A DNA stretch of 64,000 nt, taken from NCBI RefSeq assembly GCF_018687715.1, contig NC_056766.1, forward strand, positions 18,550,001 to 18,614,000, read 5' to 3'. Shown one piece after another: positions 47,471 to 59,059 of the stretch (its first letter is position 1; the number at the start of each line of letters is the position of its first letter). Origin of the DNA: Carya illinoinensis (lineage: Eukaryota; Streptophyta; Magnoliopsida; Fagales; Juglandaceae). The translations under genes were made by a program, and so were the position numbers. The notes beneath the pieces were generated by a model. That model saw only the letters and a program-made list of their open reading frames with translations. It made no database searches and had not been told where the DNA came from.

Positions 47471-49021
47471 TATAGAGGAACAACTAGCAAGAGGCACATT
47501 TTCAACAGATATATAAGAAATTTGATCAATGGAGTGATCAAGTTCTTGCACTAACTGTTGTAGGTTCTACTAATATATAGGGTCTAATCACTACTCTAGA
47601 TGTTGCTTATAGGGTTTGGAGTGAATCAAAACCGTATATGTAGATGAGGAGGACAAGGTTAGTATCAATTGAGAAGTGATCAATTTGATTGAAGATGGGG
47701 AAGATGATGAACAAATTGACAAACTTGAATTCTTTCTAAACCCACAATGATTACTCTAAGGAAGAGGACCTAGTAGAAAGAGACTCATTAATAGATTATA
47801 GCTCCACATCAATCTATAATGAAACAAAGACATTTATAATTTGATGATAAGTTTTCTTCACGCAAGAGGAAATGATGTAGGCTGTGTGAGATTGAGTCTA
47901 AACACCCAAGTACCACATTGGAAATATTAATGTAAAAATAATTTGCCCGTATATTCTAACACAAATTATATTTTAATTCAATTATAATCAATTAGTTTGA
48001 GTATGGTATAAAAATTTGGGTTATAGTATTGTCTCTTGACTCCTGTGAGACACATGATGATGAAAAATCTCCTAGATAAGTTGCTCAACATGAACTTCAC
48101 TAGACTCGTGTGCATGGGACATGCGATCAAGCAAACAACTATGAAATTATTCACTAAATGCAGATAGGAGGTTGTGAAGAATTTTTTCACTAGTGGTGAA
48201 AAAAAAAAAGACCCTATCCTATATATATGAGATATTGCATGACTTTAGACAAGAGATGAGAGACTATCAACAATAATAGAGCTTAATGATTTCACTTGAA
48301 AAAGAAAAAACTGAAGATTTTCTTGTGAGAAGTTGAGGCAACAAAGATAACTACCTTTGCTTTGATTATCTCATGCTTGTAACGCTGATGAGTTTTTCAG
48401 AATGCTGAAGTCTTGTTGAGCGAGCGAGGTTCTCTTGTAGGTGTTTCTATAGAAGTGGTTTGAGTATTCTAGATCTAATGTTGATAAAGAGATCAAGTGG
48501 GTCATTCATGGCATTGCAAATCAGATATATAGTCAACATAGGTTTTTTTTTTTTTTTTGAGTATTTAAAACTGATTATAATCATTTGTATCTATAGTGGA
48601 TTTAGAGGTAGTGACAAATGAATTTCAACTTCATCAACTAATATCTAGTGTAATTTATTTTGCTATTTTACCTATTTGGATCATATCATTCTTGTTTCTA
48701 ATCACTCGATAATATTTTTTCTAATTAATTTTTAAATTCCACTATGTTAAGATAAATCACATGTTCACCCCCTCTAGATGTAATCAAGATTCATACCATC
48801 CATATTTATCAAGGAATATAAATAACCCGAAATTATAAAGATTTTCATGGGTCCTAAATTCCACATTTAACTACTTAATAAGTGAACTTGATCTTCACAT
48901 ATGCTTTTAGGATGATTTCAAATCGACTACTTTATTTGGGATTATAGTATCAATATGGCTAGCTCTTTGCCTAAATCTTCAAAAGAATCCTAGAAAATAG
49001 TATGAATGGATTGATATGACA
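47471..49021. other. intergenic, possible tail of the CACTA relic, no gene
   Basis: 47480-47760 may be the degraded acidic C-terminus of the transposase (EDGEDDEQIDKLEFFLN). The remainder is AT-rich with a T-run at 48543-48559 and nothing recognisable. Confidence 0.45.
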
Positions 49022-51530
49022 TGTGACGCCCTTGACCCCCATGTGTAATTTGGTGGAAGTCGTGACATCGGGGTGATGGCCACTCAGGTCACGCACCACA
49101 ACATAGAGTGCAAGTTAGTTCGAGCATGCAATATGTGTGCAGTTATAAACGCAATGAACAATAATAAGGCAATCCAAAAAAAAAAAAACTAAATACGAGA
49201 AAGTTTAAACACAATCCAACAAGAAGTCTTCCCTAAGGTTATTACAATTATCTAGCTAAATAAAAATAAAATAAGAGTTCAATTAACTATAATTGGATAA
49301 CTCCAGGTTATCACTCCTTAGGTGGGGTCGGTCCTCCATGCTCATATATGTCCTTTGCATCAAAGTTTTCAAAAAATCGTTGGTGGGAACATTGCAATGA
49401 GATTTCGCAATCTCAATAAGTAAATCCACAGACCAACTACCAAGAATACAAACAACTAAAAAGACAACTAGATGCACATGACAAGCATAAAAGGATATTC
49501 CAAAATTTACTTCTTCCCTTCCCTTTACAAAAAAAATTTACAGATAACTCACTCACACAAAAATCTCGTTTTATACACAAAAAATATTCATTTTGTTACA
49601 ATATGCATCATGGTCTCCCTTATGGACATTTCACAAACTCTGTTTCCCTTTGTCATACCACAGGTAACTACTGTACATGTGATTTCGTAACGAGCAATGC
49701 CCAACTCCACTCTCAGTGCATACGTTACTAGGCATCCTCTAGCCTCCACCAGTAGAGAGGCCACGAAGTCGTCGGCACAAGAGCGTTACCGTCTCGTCTA
49801 AGCCCATTGTTGCCCGGTGATAACCTAGAGGATGTCACTCAGTGCTACACGCTCTCAAGTGACTAGAGGAACTCTATTGAGATAATGCCTCATCTCAGCT
49901 TGGGGGTCATGATACACATAAACCCATAAAATCCCATTTGTCTTTTGACACCAAAAATACAGTTTTCAAATTTACAGCGTAGATATAGGGCAAAGCACAA
50001 TTAATAGAATAAAAATAAATAATGACAATTAAAAATGCAGATACGTGAACAAACAGTTATTGGATGACATGGCAATGAATACATCAACCAGTGGCAGAAC
50101 AACACATAGATTCACAATTCACAACTACATGTGATTCCCCAAGCTTCAACCAGTCTTTGGCCAATGATTCCAACACCAACTATAGTAATATATCCCAACA
50201 CTCCACATGGCCCCCGAGCACTTTTCATTCACAACTAGACTGCAACAACATTTAGATAATAATTTATTCCACGTTAGCATTTTAGGGGTCAATTCGGGAA
50301 CTTACTAACAATTGTGGAAGGGTAATTCCGGATGATCAAGCATGGTGACTTAAAGTATCCCCCTCGGATAAAAGAGAAAACTGTGCGTGTACACATGCAC
50401 GGGTCGCTATGCAAATGGGGAAAATGGTTAGTCAAATCTACATGAGGCCTAAAAATTAATATACAAGTTAAGTAGTAAATGGGCTTACTGTTGTAGCATC
50501 TAAAGGGGCAGAGCACGGCAGCGATAGTGGCAGTGCAAGGTGACAGGAATCTGGATAGATTGAAGGGGATCTATAATTAAAGGGTGGCAGATCTGTCATG
50601 ACAAAGGGTGGAGGAGGGGATGGTAAATGGTGGTGGTGCATGGCAGAGCAGAACCCAAAATTGGGATTTAGACCATAGGTTAGGATGGAACTGAGGGAAG
50701 AGGAGGTTGAGAAAAGGGGAATAGGAGAGGGGGTGGTCGGACGACCACAAGGGAGCTTTTGACGGTGTTGGGGGTACAATGGCACACAGTGACACTAGGG
50801 AAAAACTTTCCTAAAAGCTACGGAAATGAAGATCGGAGGAAGAGGAAGATGGTGGTCCAATATTTAAGAGGAGGGCAGGGTGTTTTCGGGACAATTTCAA
50901 AGGGGAAGAGGCTCTGCCTATATAGGCCGAATGACCCACTCATAACAAACCTCACCATCAGCGGCAATTGGGCACACCAGACGATGCACAGGCCAAAAAG
51001 GAGGGGCTCATGGTGTCCAGAAGTGTGTGTATGTGCAATAGGTGTGACTGGCAATGTTCACATGGTCGAAAGAAGCCATGCTCAGTGTGTGGCAAACTCG
51101 ACAGCCACTGGGGACGACGGGTGGTGGTTTGACAGTGGTAGGGAAGACACGTGGAATTTGTATGATGGTGGCATAGCCGCTACCTACTAGAGGGAAGAGA
51201 AACCGGAAAAAGATAAAAGGGGAGGGAAAGAAGGGTTGTGCAGCGCTGGGGGTGGGGGAAAGAATGAGATGAAGGCTATGGTTAAAACCCTAGTCTCAAA
51301 ATGCTATTGTTTTGCAAGAGGGGAGGGGTTAGGCTTGCTGCCATATTTTGGGCTCACATGTACACGGGTTGAGCCCGAAATTGCACCCATTACGCACCAA
51401 AAAATAAAAACCCACTTATAAAGCCACTTGGGCTCCCCAAAGGAAAACACACACACACACAAACACAAGAGCAAACTTGGGCCCTCATATGACATATGTT
51501 GCTTTTAATTGCCCATTATGTTTGGTCTCC
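49022..51530 (-). mobile_element. Tekay-type LTR, minus strand, first of two
   Basis: Left edge TGTGACGCCCTTGACCCCC is the reverse of an LTR 3' end (...GGGCGTCACA), as in the LTR ending at 4783. The block at 49695-49930 (GGCATCCTCTAGCCTCCACC..., GATGTCACTCAGTG, CAAGTGACTAGAGGA, GATAATGCC) is the reverse of 3830-3980 in that LTR. It is followed by a GGG/GTGG-rich part (50500-51260), the counterpart of the C-rich part there. The far (5') LTR end is not identifiable, and no internal retrotransposon sequence is attached. Confidence 0.78.
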
Positions 51531-51532
51531 CA

Positions 51533-53885
51533 GTGGCGCCCTCGACCCCCCACTTGTGATTTGGCGGGAGTAGCGATGCTGGGTGTTGGCTGCTCGGGTC
51601 ACACACCCCTAGCTCAATGTGGAAGTAAGTGTGTGCAAACATGCAATGTTTATGTGTGCAGTTAAAAATGCAACGGAAAATAAAAAGGACAACCTGAAAT
51701 ACTAAAAGTACTAGAAATTAAAATTACATCACCTTGCAAAATAAACCATAGTCACCAAAACTTCCAAACACCAATATAAAAGTTAATACAACCATCTGAC
51801 TAAACAAAATCAAAGATCAAATCACGCCATAAAAGGGAAAAGGTCCACAAATCTTCACTCTTCAGGTGGAGCTGACCTCCAAGCTCACATCTGAATTAAA
51901 GTCTACAATTCTAAAGAGCAAAACCACAAGTGGGGACACCACAGTGAGATTTCATAATCTCAGCAAGTAAAACTTTAGAATAACACCCAAAAACATAAAC
52001 ACGAAAAAATGTGGACGCATCACATCAATAAGAAAATTGAGATTCTTAGCATTACCAAAATTGTACAAAAACAAATTCTTTCCCAATATTTATAGAAAAA
52101 TCCAGCCACTCAAAATCACCATTTTGTTTGAAAAGCCACCATTTATTTAATTAAGGTATGCACTATAGTTTCCCATGTGGATTATCCGAACATCTCTTCG
52201 CCATACTATGGGTAACGACCGTGCATATAATTTCATAACAAACGATGCCCAGCTTCACGCCTAACACGTACATGACCAGGCATCCTCTATCCTCTGCCAA
52301 CAGAGAGGCCATAGGATCAGCATGAGAGTATTACCTCTCGTCCAAGCCTATTGTCACTCAGCAAACATTCAGGGGACGTCACTTAGTTTTATACGCTCCT
52401 AAGTGACTAGATGAGCTTCAATGAGATAATGTCCTATCTTAGCTTGGGGTTGTGATATGTACAAACCCACAAAACACACTTTTAATCTTTTGACACCAAA
52501 ACTGTAGTTTTCCAAGCTTCCAGTACAAACACAAAATAGAGCAAAATGAATACAATTTAATGACATGCAATAAATAAAATGCAAATATGCAACAGGCAGA
52601 TATTGGATGACATGGCATAGCAAAGTAAGGCATACAACACAACGTAGCACATAGTTCATAATTTTACAATTTCACAACTACACCAACCCTTCACCCGGCT
52701 CTTGGCCAACAATACATCAGCAAGTACAATTACTATCCCAACACTCCATAGGGCCCCCAGCCACTTTACCATCCACAATCAGATTGCAACAAAACACAGT
52801 TTTAACTAGTTTCAATTGTCAATTTTCCAAGGGTTAGTATAGGGTTTTACTTACCAATGCGGTCGTAATTTATGGTTGATCGTGGCACGCTAAGTCCTAA
52901 GATGCTAATTGTAGTGGTTCCTCTCAGACCAAGAGAAAACAGTGTTTGTGTGTGTGTACGTGTTGGTGCACAGATAGACAAAGTTGGTTAGATTGATATA
53001 AACATGACCAAGAATTTAAAGTACTAGGCAAGAGGCAGAAGGGCTTACTATGGTGACGTCTGGAAGGGCGAAGTGTGGTGGTGGTAGTGGCAGGGAATAG
53101 TGGAGAATGGCATATCTGGGTTAATTTTGACAATGGCATTACATTGAGGAACGAGATGAGGACAATCTGGTGAGAATAGAGAGTCTAATAGAGAGAAGCC
53201 CACGTTGGTTGGTGGCAACGATAGAAAACCCTAGAAGAGAGACAAAGAGTGAGAGGAGGAGAGAGGATCCGAGAAAGAAAAGCGAGAGATCTGAGGGATG
53301 GAGGTCAAGATCGAGGAGCCCACCATGGCTAACATTGGATGGCAGGGCAAGCGGTGGCAAATGAACTACGAGAGAGACAGAGTGATAAAAGTCACTAGAG
53401 AGAAAGGAAATCAAAAGAGGGGCCAAGAAACAGAGATATTGATGGATGACTTACCAATAGCGACAAGCTCGCAGGGAAATGCTCACCGTGGCCGGCATCG
53501 AATGCAGCTAGGGTTTTCATGTTTAGAGAGAGAGTGTGAGATACGAGTGAGAAGTGAGGGAGATGGGATCAGTAGATGCTTACCGATAGGGTTTAGGGTC
53601 CAGGCATGGTGAACGGCGATTGTGACTTGCTAGATTGACAATGAATAGAGAGTGAAGGAGAGTGAGAGAGAGAGAGAGAAATTGGATGAGGGGTACACCG
53701 CGCAAGGATGTCGGCAGGGGGGAGGGAGTGCTGGATGGATGGAGTAGAAGAAGTGCAGCCAGCGAGCTCATGACAAGCATGGGTGGTAGAGCAGAGCTCA
53801 CGGGTTGCAAGGGGAGGGAAGGGGAGAGAAGAAAAGAAGAGGAAAAAAGATAGGGTTTTAAACCCCTTTATATAATTTGATGGTG
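51533..53885 (-). mobile_element. Tekay-type LTR, minus strand, second of two
   Basis: Begins GTGGCGCCCTCGACCCCCCA, diverged from the start of the previous copy. It repeats the same order of blocks: GAGATTTCATAATCTCAGCAA (51949), GGCATCCTCTATCCTCTGCC (52280), GGGGACGTCACTTAG (52372), GTGACTAGATGAGC, GGGCTTACTATGGTGACGTC (53040), then a GA/GGA-rich end. Adjacent head-to-tail with the first copy and without coding sequence between. Open frames in it are low-complexity. Confidence 0.75.
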
Positions 53886-54226
53886 ATAAGGGCATGTTGG
53901 AATTAGCCTAAAATAAGTTTGTTTAGGTTGCCTAGGTTTCTATACTAATTGGTGGTTTATAGTGTTAATTAAGAGCTCATTTGACCATTGTTTTGCATAT
54001 GAAAATTTAAATTAATTACTTTCTAGACAGTACTATACTTCTCCCTCATAATCTCAAGATTGATTCAGTGAAGTAGATTCTGTTTCTACAACATCTATCA
54101 TGTTGTCAAATTGCTGTATACACCACATAAAGAGATTGACAAAATAATTAAACAGAAGTCAATAATAATCTTGTTGTATATGCATCAAGTTTACAAAACT
54201 CATAATTAAATTTGTTATAATATCTA
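53886..54226. other. spacer and GRAS 3' flank
   Basis: Contains the AAGTTTGTTTAGGTTGCCTA tract (53913 onward) shared with 37402-37447, then T-rich DNA that probably includes the 3' UTR of the GRAS gene. Confidence 0.5.
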
Positions 54227-55609
54227 TCATATAGGATGCCATGCAGAGGCTGTAAGCAGACACCTATCTTGCCACTGAAGAGAGATAGCTCCTCCATCAT
54301 CTTTCTCCGAAACCCTAAACCCACCATTACTCTCCCCATGAAACTGAACAGGACAATAATGGGTCCTAATTTTCAAAAGAAGTTTTGATTGAATCATTGA
54401 CTTGGAGCTTGGTTTAATTCCAGCAAAACGATGACTCTCCATTGTTGCTTTCCATGTTTCCATCCTTTCATATGTTAGGCAATTAGAATCACCCTTGTCA
54501 TAGTTAAGCAGGCTCTTGATCTTTTTACCAAGATGGTACTTCTCAATTCCCAACCCCTCGGAACTCTCTAGTGGAAGGAAAACGTCAAGCGAATCAAACA
54601 TGGCTGCGAAGTAATGTAATGACTCTATGAATCTTGACAAGAAGCTTCGTGGGCTACAGTTCCCTTCTTGTTCTACTAGGATTACGATAGAGGGGTTGAG
54701 TGAATGTACAATTTTCAATGTGTCAGAAACTTTCGTATAATTATTCAAAGTGCTAATATAGAAAAATAAATTTACTGCAAGTGTTTCGTTCTTCTTTTTC
54801 CTTATGTTAATGAGGCTAGAGCCTCTTAACAATCCTTGGAATTCGAAGTTCAAGTTCTGAAACCCCTTTGAGAAGCCTACCAATCTGCTTTCTGTTTCTT
54901 GTAGTTCTTCCAAACTGCTTCCAAATCCTGTTATCTGGAGGGATACTCGATTTCCATTGGATGCCTTCTCATAAAGAGACTGAATCAGAGAAGGCCATTG
55001 AAATCCATAAGAGACATCAAAATCAATTACATGTAATGCTCTGTGGTTGGTTTCCTCCTGCTCCTCAAAGGCCTCTATAATGGATTGGTTTGCAGTGAAA
55101 TAAGCAAACTGGTAATACGGAGAAACCCGATAGAGATCAGTAAATGCAAAAAACTTTTCTTCATCTGTAGGATCCTTCATGATCATGTCGTAGAAGGGAT
55201 ATTTTCGTGTAAGAAGCCTTGCTGCCAAACCATCTGCAAAGTAGGTCACGACTCGTTGCAATGAGTTGTCGGATAAGGACACATTTCGGTACAATTCATT
55301 CAGGTTCTCCAACGCCGAGCCCACCTTGTTTTGATCAACTGCAGTGGCTGTTATGAGCAGCAAATGAATCAGGTTGAGGCCATTTCCATCTTCTACTGGT
55401 GCTTGTCTCTTGCGGTCTAGTTTTAGCATTTGTTCCCTCATTTGGAGGAGGCTGAATATCTTCCCATCACAACCTTCAAATGGATGTGTAGGAATTGAAG
55501 CATCCTTTGATCTTTTCCTCTTTCTTGTCTTCTCAACACTTGAATCTGTGACAATTCCAAGGCTAAGATTCAAAAGCTCCTCCTCATCTCTGCATTCTAT
55601 CATTTCCAT
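54227..55609 (-). CDS. GRAS family transcription regulator (460 aa), possibly RAD1-like
   Basis: Single uninterrupted exon. Start taken at the ATG giving MEMIECRDEEELLNL; the frame stays open 30 codons upstream without an ATG. Basic nuclear signal KTRKRKRSK (27-35). GRAS domain: first leucine-rich region about 78-180, VHIID-type LHVIDFD with YGFQWPSLIQSL (192-212), second leucine-rich region about 220-300, PFYRE-like region (HSLNPSIVILVEQEGN..., RSFLSRFIESLHYFAAMFDS, 302-340), and SAW ending LQWQDRCLLTASAWHP. Length is normal for the family. The short N-terminus excludes DELLA. Wording around HVIDFDVSYGFQW recalls RAD1-type proteins needed for arbuscular mycorrhiza, but subgroup is from memory and uncertain. 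A CT-rich 5' leader lies at 55611-55640. Confidence 0.94.
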   Translation of the reverse strand: MEMIECRDEEELLNLSLGIVTDSSVEKTRKRKRSKDASIPTHPFEGCDGKIFSLLQMREQMLKLDRKRQAPVEDGNGLNLIHLLLITATAVDQNKVGSALENLNELYRNVSLSDNSLQRVVTYFADGLAARLLTRKYPFYDMIMKDPTDEEKFFAFTDLYRVSPYYQFAYFTANQSIIEAFEEQEETNHRALHVIDFDVSYGFQWPSLIQSLYEKASNGNRVSLQITGFGSSLEELQETESRLVGFSKGFQNLNFEFQGLLRGSSLINIRKKKNETLAVNLFFYISTLNNYTKVSDTLKIVHSLNPSIVILVEQEGNCSPRSFLSRFIESLHYFAAMFDSLDVFLPLESSEGLGIEKYHLGKKIKSLLNYDKGDSNCLTYERMETWKATMESHRFAGIKPSSKSMIQSKLLLKIRTHYCPVQFHGESNGGFRVSEKDDGGAISLQWQDRCLLTASAWHPI

Positions 55610-57216
55610 TTGAGAGAGAGAGAGAAAGAGAGAGATTTTGAGTGCTGAGATTTGGGATATGGGACACAAATGACACGTTTGACTATTTATTGGAGGCACT
55701 AGGTGGGGAATAACTCATAAATATTCCTTAGTGTAACCCAAGGGGATAGAACCAGAGACGAGAGAGATTGGATCTTTTCCCTTTTCTTCTTTATCCTTTC
55801 TGCAATAAGATGGAGGGATTAAGATGGATGGGTATATTTTGATTCTTCAAAATCAGTGTCTTTGGTCAAGAGCCTAATTAATTATTTCCTTATTATATTG
55901 GGTTGCTTTTGAGATCTATGAAAGGGTTTTTTCTTGGGGGTCCTTCGGTAGTTCTGAAGGCTTAGAAGATGCCATGCACATTAGATAGAAATAGCAAGAA
56001 AAATGGGGAATCAACCTACCGTCCTATAAGGAATTGTCCTCATTCTCCCCTTCTAGATGCCGTAGCATAGCATGCAATAACTTGCAGTACTCCACGTTTA
56101 TTGATTTTTTTCTCAGACCTTGTCTTGATATTTTATCAGACTGCGTTTTCCAAGCTTCCGGAGTTGAATTTTTAAACCAGTATAGGAATAGAAACTGTCC
56201 CCTTTTGTCAATGTCTTGGATTGATTTAGGCCATATTTTAGTGCTGATGCTATGTATCTACAAGGATATAAACTTAATTCCAAGAAACTTCGTTATGAAT
56301 ATCCAATGGCCTAGGGCGCAGCCTACCTAGCTAGCTATTTATTATACTTTGTTTTTTTCTTACAAAGAATTTATAGCATCTTCATAATCTCCCCTTTTGT
56401 CAATCTTTTCTGGTCTTGTTGGTGTTCATTTGGAAACAAACACACATACCAAGACCTCATTAGCAGAATCATACATGCATGTTTCCTTCAATGGTTTCGC
56501 ACTTAATTTGTTTCAATATGGTATTGTCTTTTTCTCAACACATTTTTTTCAACTTTTGGATCGACTTTATTATTCCTTCAGATCAATTGCACTGCAATTT
56601 ACAACTCACATTAAGAATAATATAAGTTGAAGAACCAGTAGCTAGCTTGAGCATTAGAATAATTAATTATATGATGGTCAAGCTGTTATACATGATATAT
56701 ATATACACATATATATCTTGTCTGACCTAGTCAATATATATATATATAAATATATATATAGCTAGGAGCATCTGAACTTCAAAAATCACATGAAACATTG
56801 AGGCCATGGAAACTCTTTTGTTTGCCTTGTTTACGTAAGACAAGTAGCAAAAAGACATCATGAGCTGAACTTGTTTTTCAATATATTAAATGGCTGTCCC
56901 CATGCAAGCAGTACCACAAATGCAGATATTACTCTATATATATATATATATATATGGAATTAAAGTACCGCTCCTATGTAGATAGATATCTTCACCAGAA
57001 CATCATCAAACCGTGTCTCATTGATCGAATGATCCGTTTGAAAGGCCGTATATATAAATATTGCTTTTGTTCAGAGAGTAGAGAAATTAATTAATATATA
57101 GTCTACTACTTCTATATGCATTATACTATGTAGAATATATACATGATGCCGGCCATGATCTTCTTTTTCTTTCTGACTTCTTTCTTAATTAATTTCCTGT
57201 TTTTATAATCAATCAT

Positions 57217-57236
57217 TACGTACGTACGTACGTACA
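57217..57236. repeat. (TACG)n microsatellite
   Basis: Five TACG units; self-complementary. Confidence 0.9.
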
Positions 57237-57346
57237 TACCTTCATTAAGTACGTAGTGTGTAGGAATTACTACAATATATATGATCTGAAATTAATACAA
57301 AGGCAGATAAAAACCATAAAAGAGAGGCATTAATTATCGAAAATCC

Positions 57347-57370
57347 CAGGCTCAGGCTCAGGCTCAGGCT
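57347..57370. repeat. (CAGGCT)4 hexanucleotide repeat
   Basis: Four perfect CAGGCT units followed by CCAGG, a GC-rich island in AT-rich DNA. Confidence 0.93.
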
Positions 57371-58761
57371 CCAGGCCGCTAGCACTTAATTTGGCAAAGA
57401 AAAAGGGAGTTTGACAAAGAACAGTATCATATATATCTTAGCAATATATATATATATATGAGTTTTTCTATGTATAATCTATATACTAATACTGATTTCT
57501 TTATATTCAAAATTTAAATTAACATTATTTTTAATAAAATCTACTTTTTGACAAATTACATTAGATTGATGTACATATTAATACGCAGTTATACTTGTAA
57601 CTAGATTTTTTCCTCTTATATATATATATATGATCTTAGCAGTACATCTTATAATTAGTATATACGTACATATACACTAAAAAAAAAGAGCATTTTCGTA
57701 CTAAAATCTTGTTTTCTATATTTTCTGATGTCGGGTGCAAATTACAAATCTGCCGGTGCGTGCATGCGTGCACGCGAGGGGTATAAAAATATGTATGGCT
57801 GTCTACGTCTCTATATATATACACGACAAAAATGATTAATATATAGAAAAGATTGTTAAGGTCCTAGAAGTATATGATCCTATATATATATATATTGCTG
57901 TTTATAGAAAGAAATAGAATTATAATTATTTAGTTACTAATTATTTCTGTTTTTATATTTTGGTTGAACTAGTAATCAATTGAGGATTAACATGATATTC
58001 ATGAGTAATCGTATTATATATAGGAGATCATTTAAATTAGATACCTAAAGATCAATGCCATATAGCATTTTTTCTGAATCGTTGCAATTGATAAAAAACG
58101 AAAGGATTATGGTGTCGAACGTGTAAGGAATTAAAAAATACTGTAATTAAAATATTGCAGTATTTTATATTAGTATTTGAACCGATTTTAAACACTGTAA
58201 AAGACCGAATTCCTTATAGTGTATATATGATCATTAGTACTAAAGCTGTGTGAGACTCAATATTTTGTCGACTTTTGCAAATTAGTACTTTGGCTTTTCT
58301 TTATTCCTTGCTTAACGTTTAGTGGTTATATTTAGTCATAAAAGAAGAAGAAGACATGAGATACCATTATTTGAAGAGCAATGGAAAGGTCTATTCCTCT
58401 TACCAGGATTTGGTATATTCAGGCCGGGCGTCAAGCTATCCTTTGTATCGAAAGGGTCCCTTTCTTACCGAAAACATAGCTTGCCCATTATCAACGTGCA
58501 ACAGATCGCAGATTTGTTGTTTATTATATGCTTCTCGTGAAAGATTGCTAGGATCCTTTTTCTTTGTGCACGTCGTCATCGTCGTTGTCGTCTTGCCTCC
58601 TTGTCAAAGCTACTTAATATATTTATTTAGGTGGGTTATGCCGCCCACAGTGTGATCGAATCTTTTGTTGTGCTTTCTTCATTATTTCTTATAGCTAGGG
58701 TTTTTCTTTTGGGTCTTTGGACTTGAACAATTATCTATGGTAGTACTGCTGATAAGATCAT

Positions 58762-58810
58762 ATTTGATTTGTAAGAGAAGTTTAAATTCAACTTATCTTA
58801 CAAATCAAAT
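58762..58810. repeat. perfect 15-bp inverted repeat (hairpin)
   Basis: ATTTGATTTGTAAGA (58762-58776) pairs with TCTTACAAATCAAAT (58796-58810). An inner AAGTT/AACTT pair follows, leaving a 7-base loop. A diverged copy of the right arm (TTACAAATCGAATCAAG) follows near 58831. Confidence 0.85.
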
Positions 58811-59059
58811 CATATAACAATTGAACTTATTTACAAATCGAATCAAGATTTTGAAAGATTAACATCTAATAAAAATTTAAAATCCTAGCATATGATCTGA
58901 GCAGATTGATGATTTAGATTTTAAAAACCCAAAATATAAATCTTAATTTCTTCTCAAATTGAGTTATCCAAAAACGTAGTAGAGAAAGCTTTTGTATGAG
59001 ATATTTGTTTCTTGCTACGTACAATCTCATATATCTATATAGAGAAATGCTACAAGGGA

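Larger units (their letters stand above)
55610..59059. other. GRAS upstream region and AT-rich intergenic DNA
   Basis: The proximal part (55610-55760) is the presumed GRAS promoter and leader: GA-rich leader and a TATA-like CAATAAATAG on the minus strand at 55684-55693. Beyond it are many TATATA stretches (56695-56760, 56935-56955, 57445-57460, 57620-57630), the repeats at 57217 and 57347 and a strong hairpin at 58762-58810. The open frames at 58322-58655 show no known domain. Confidence 0.5.

Noticed and set aside
50468..51190. Open frames of about 100-143 codons on both strands
   Set aside because: Compositional frames in a GGTGG-rich LTR segment; they overlap each other and have no domain.
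53139..53895. Several overlapping frames in GA-rich DNA
   Set aside because: Purine-rich LTR end; protein sequences are simple Arg/Glu/Ser repeats.
55364..55613. Plus-strand frames antisense to the GRAS gene
   Set aside because: Shadows of the conserved minus-strand coding sequence.
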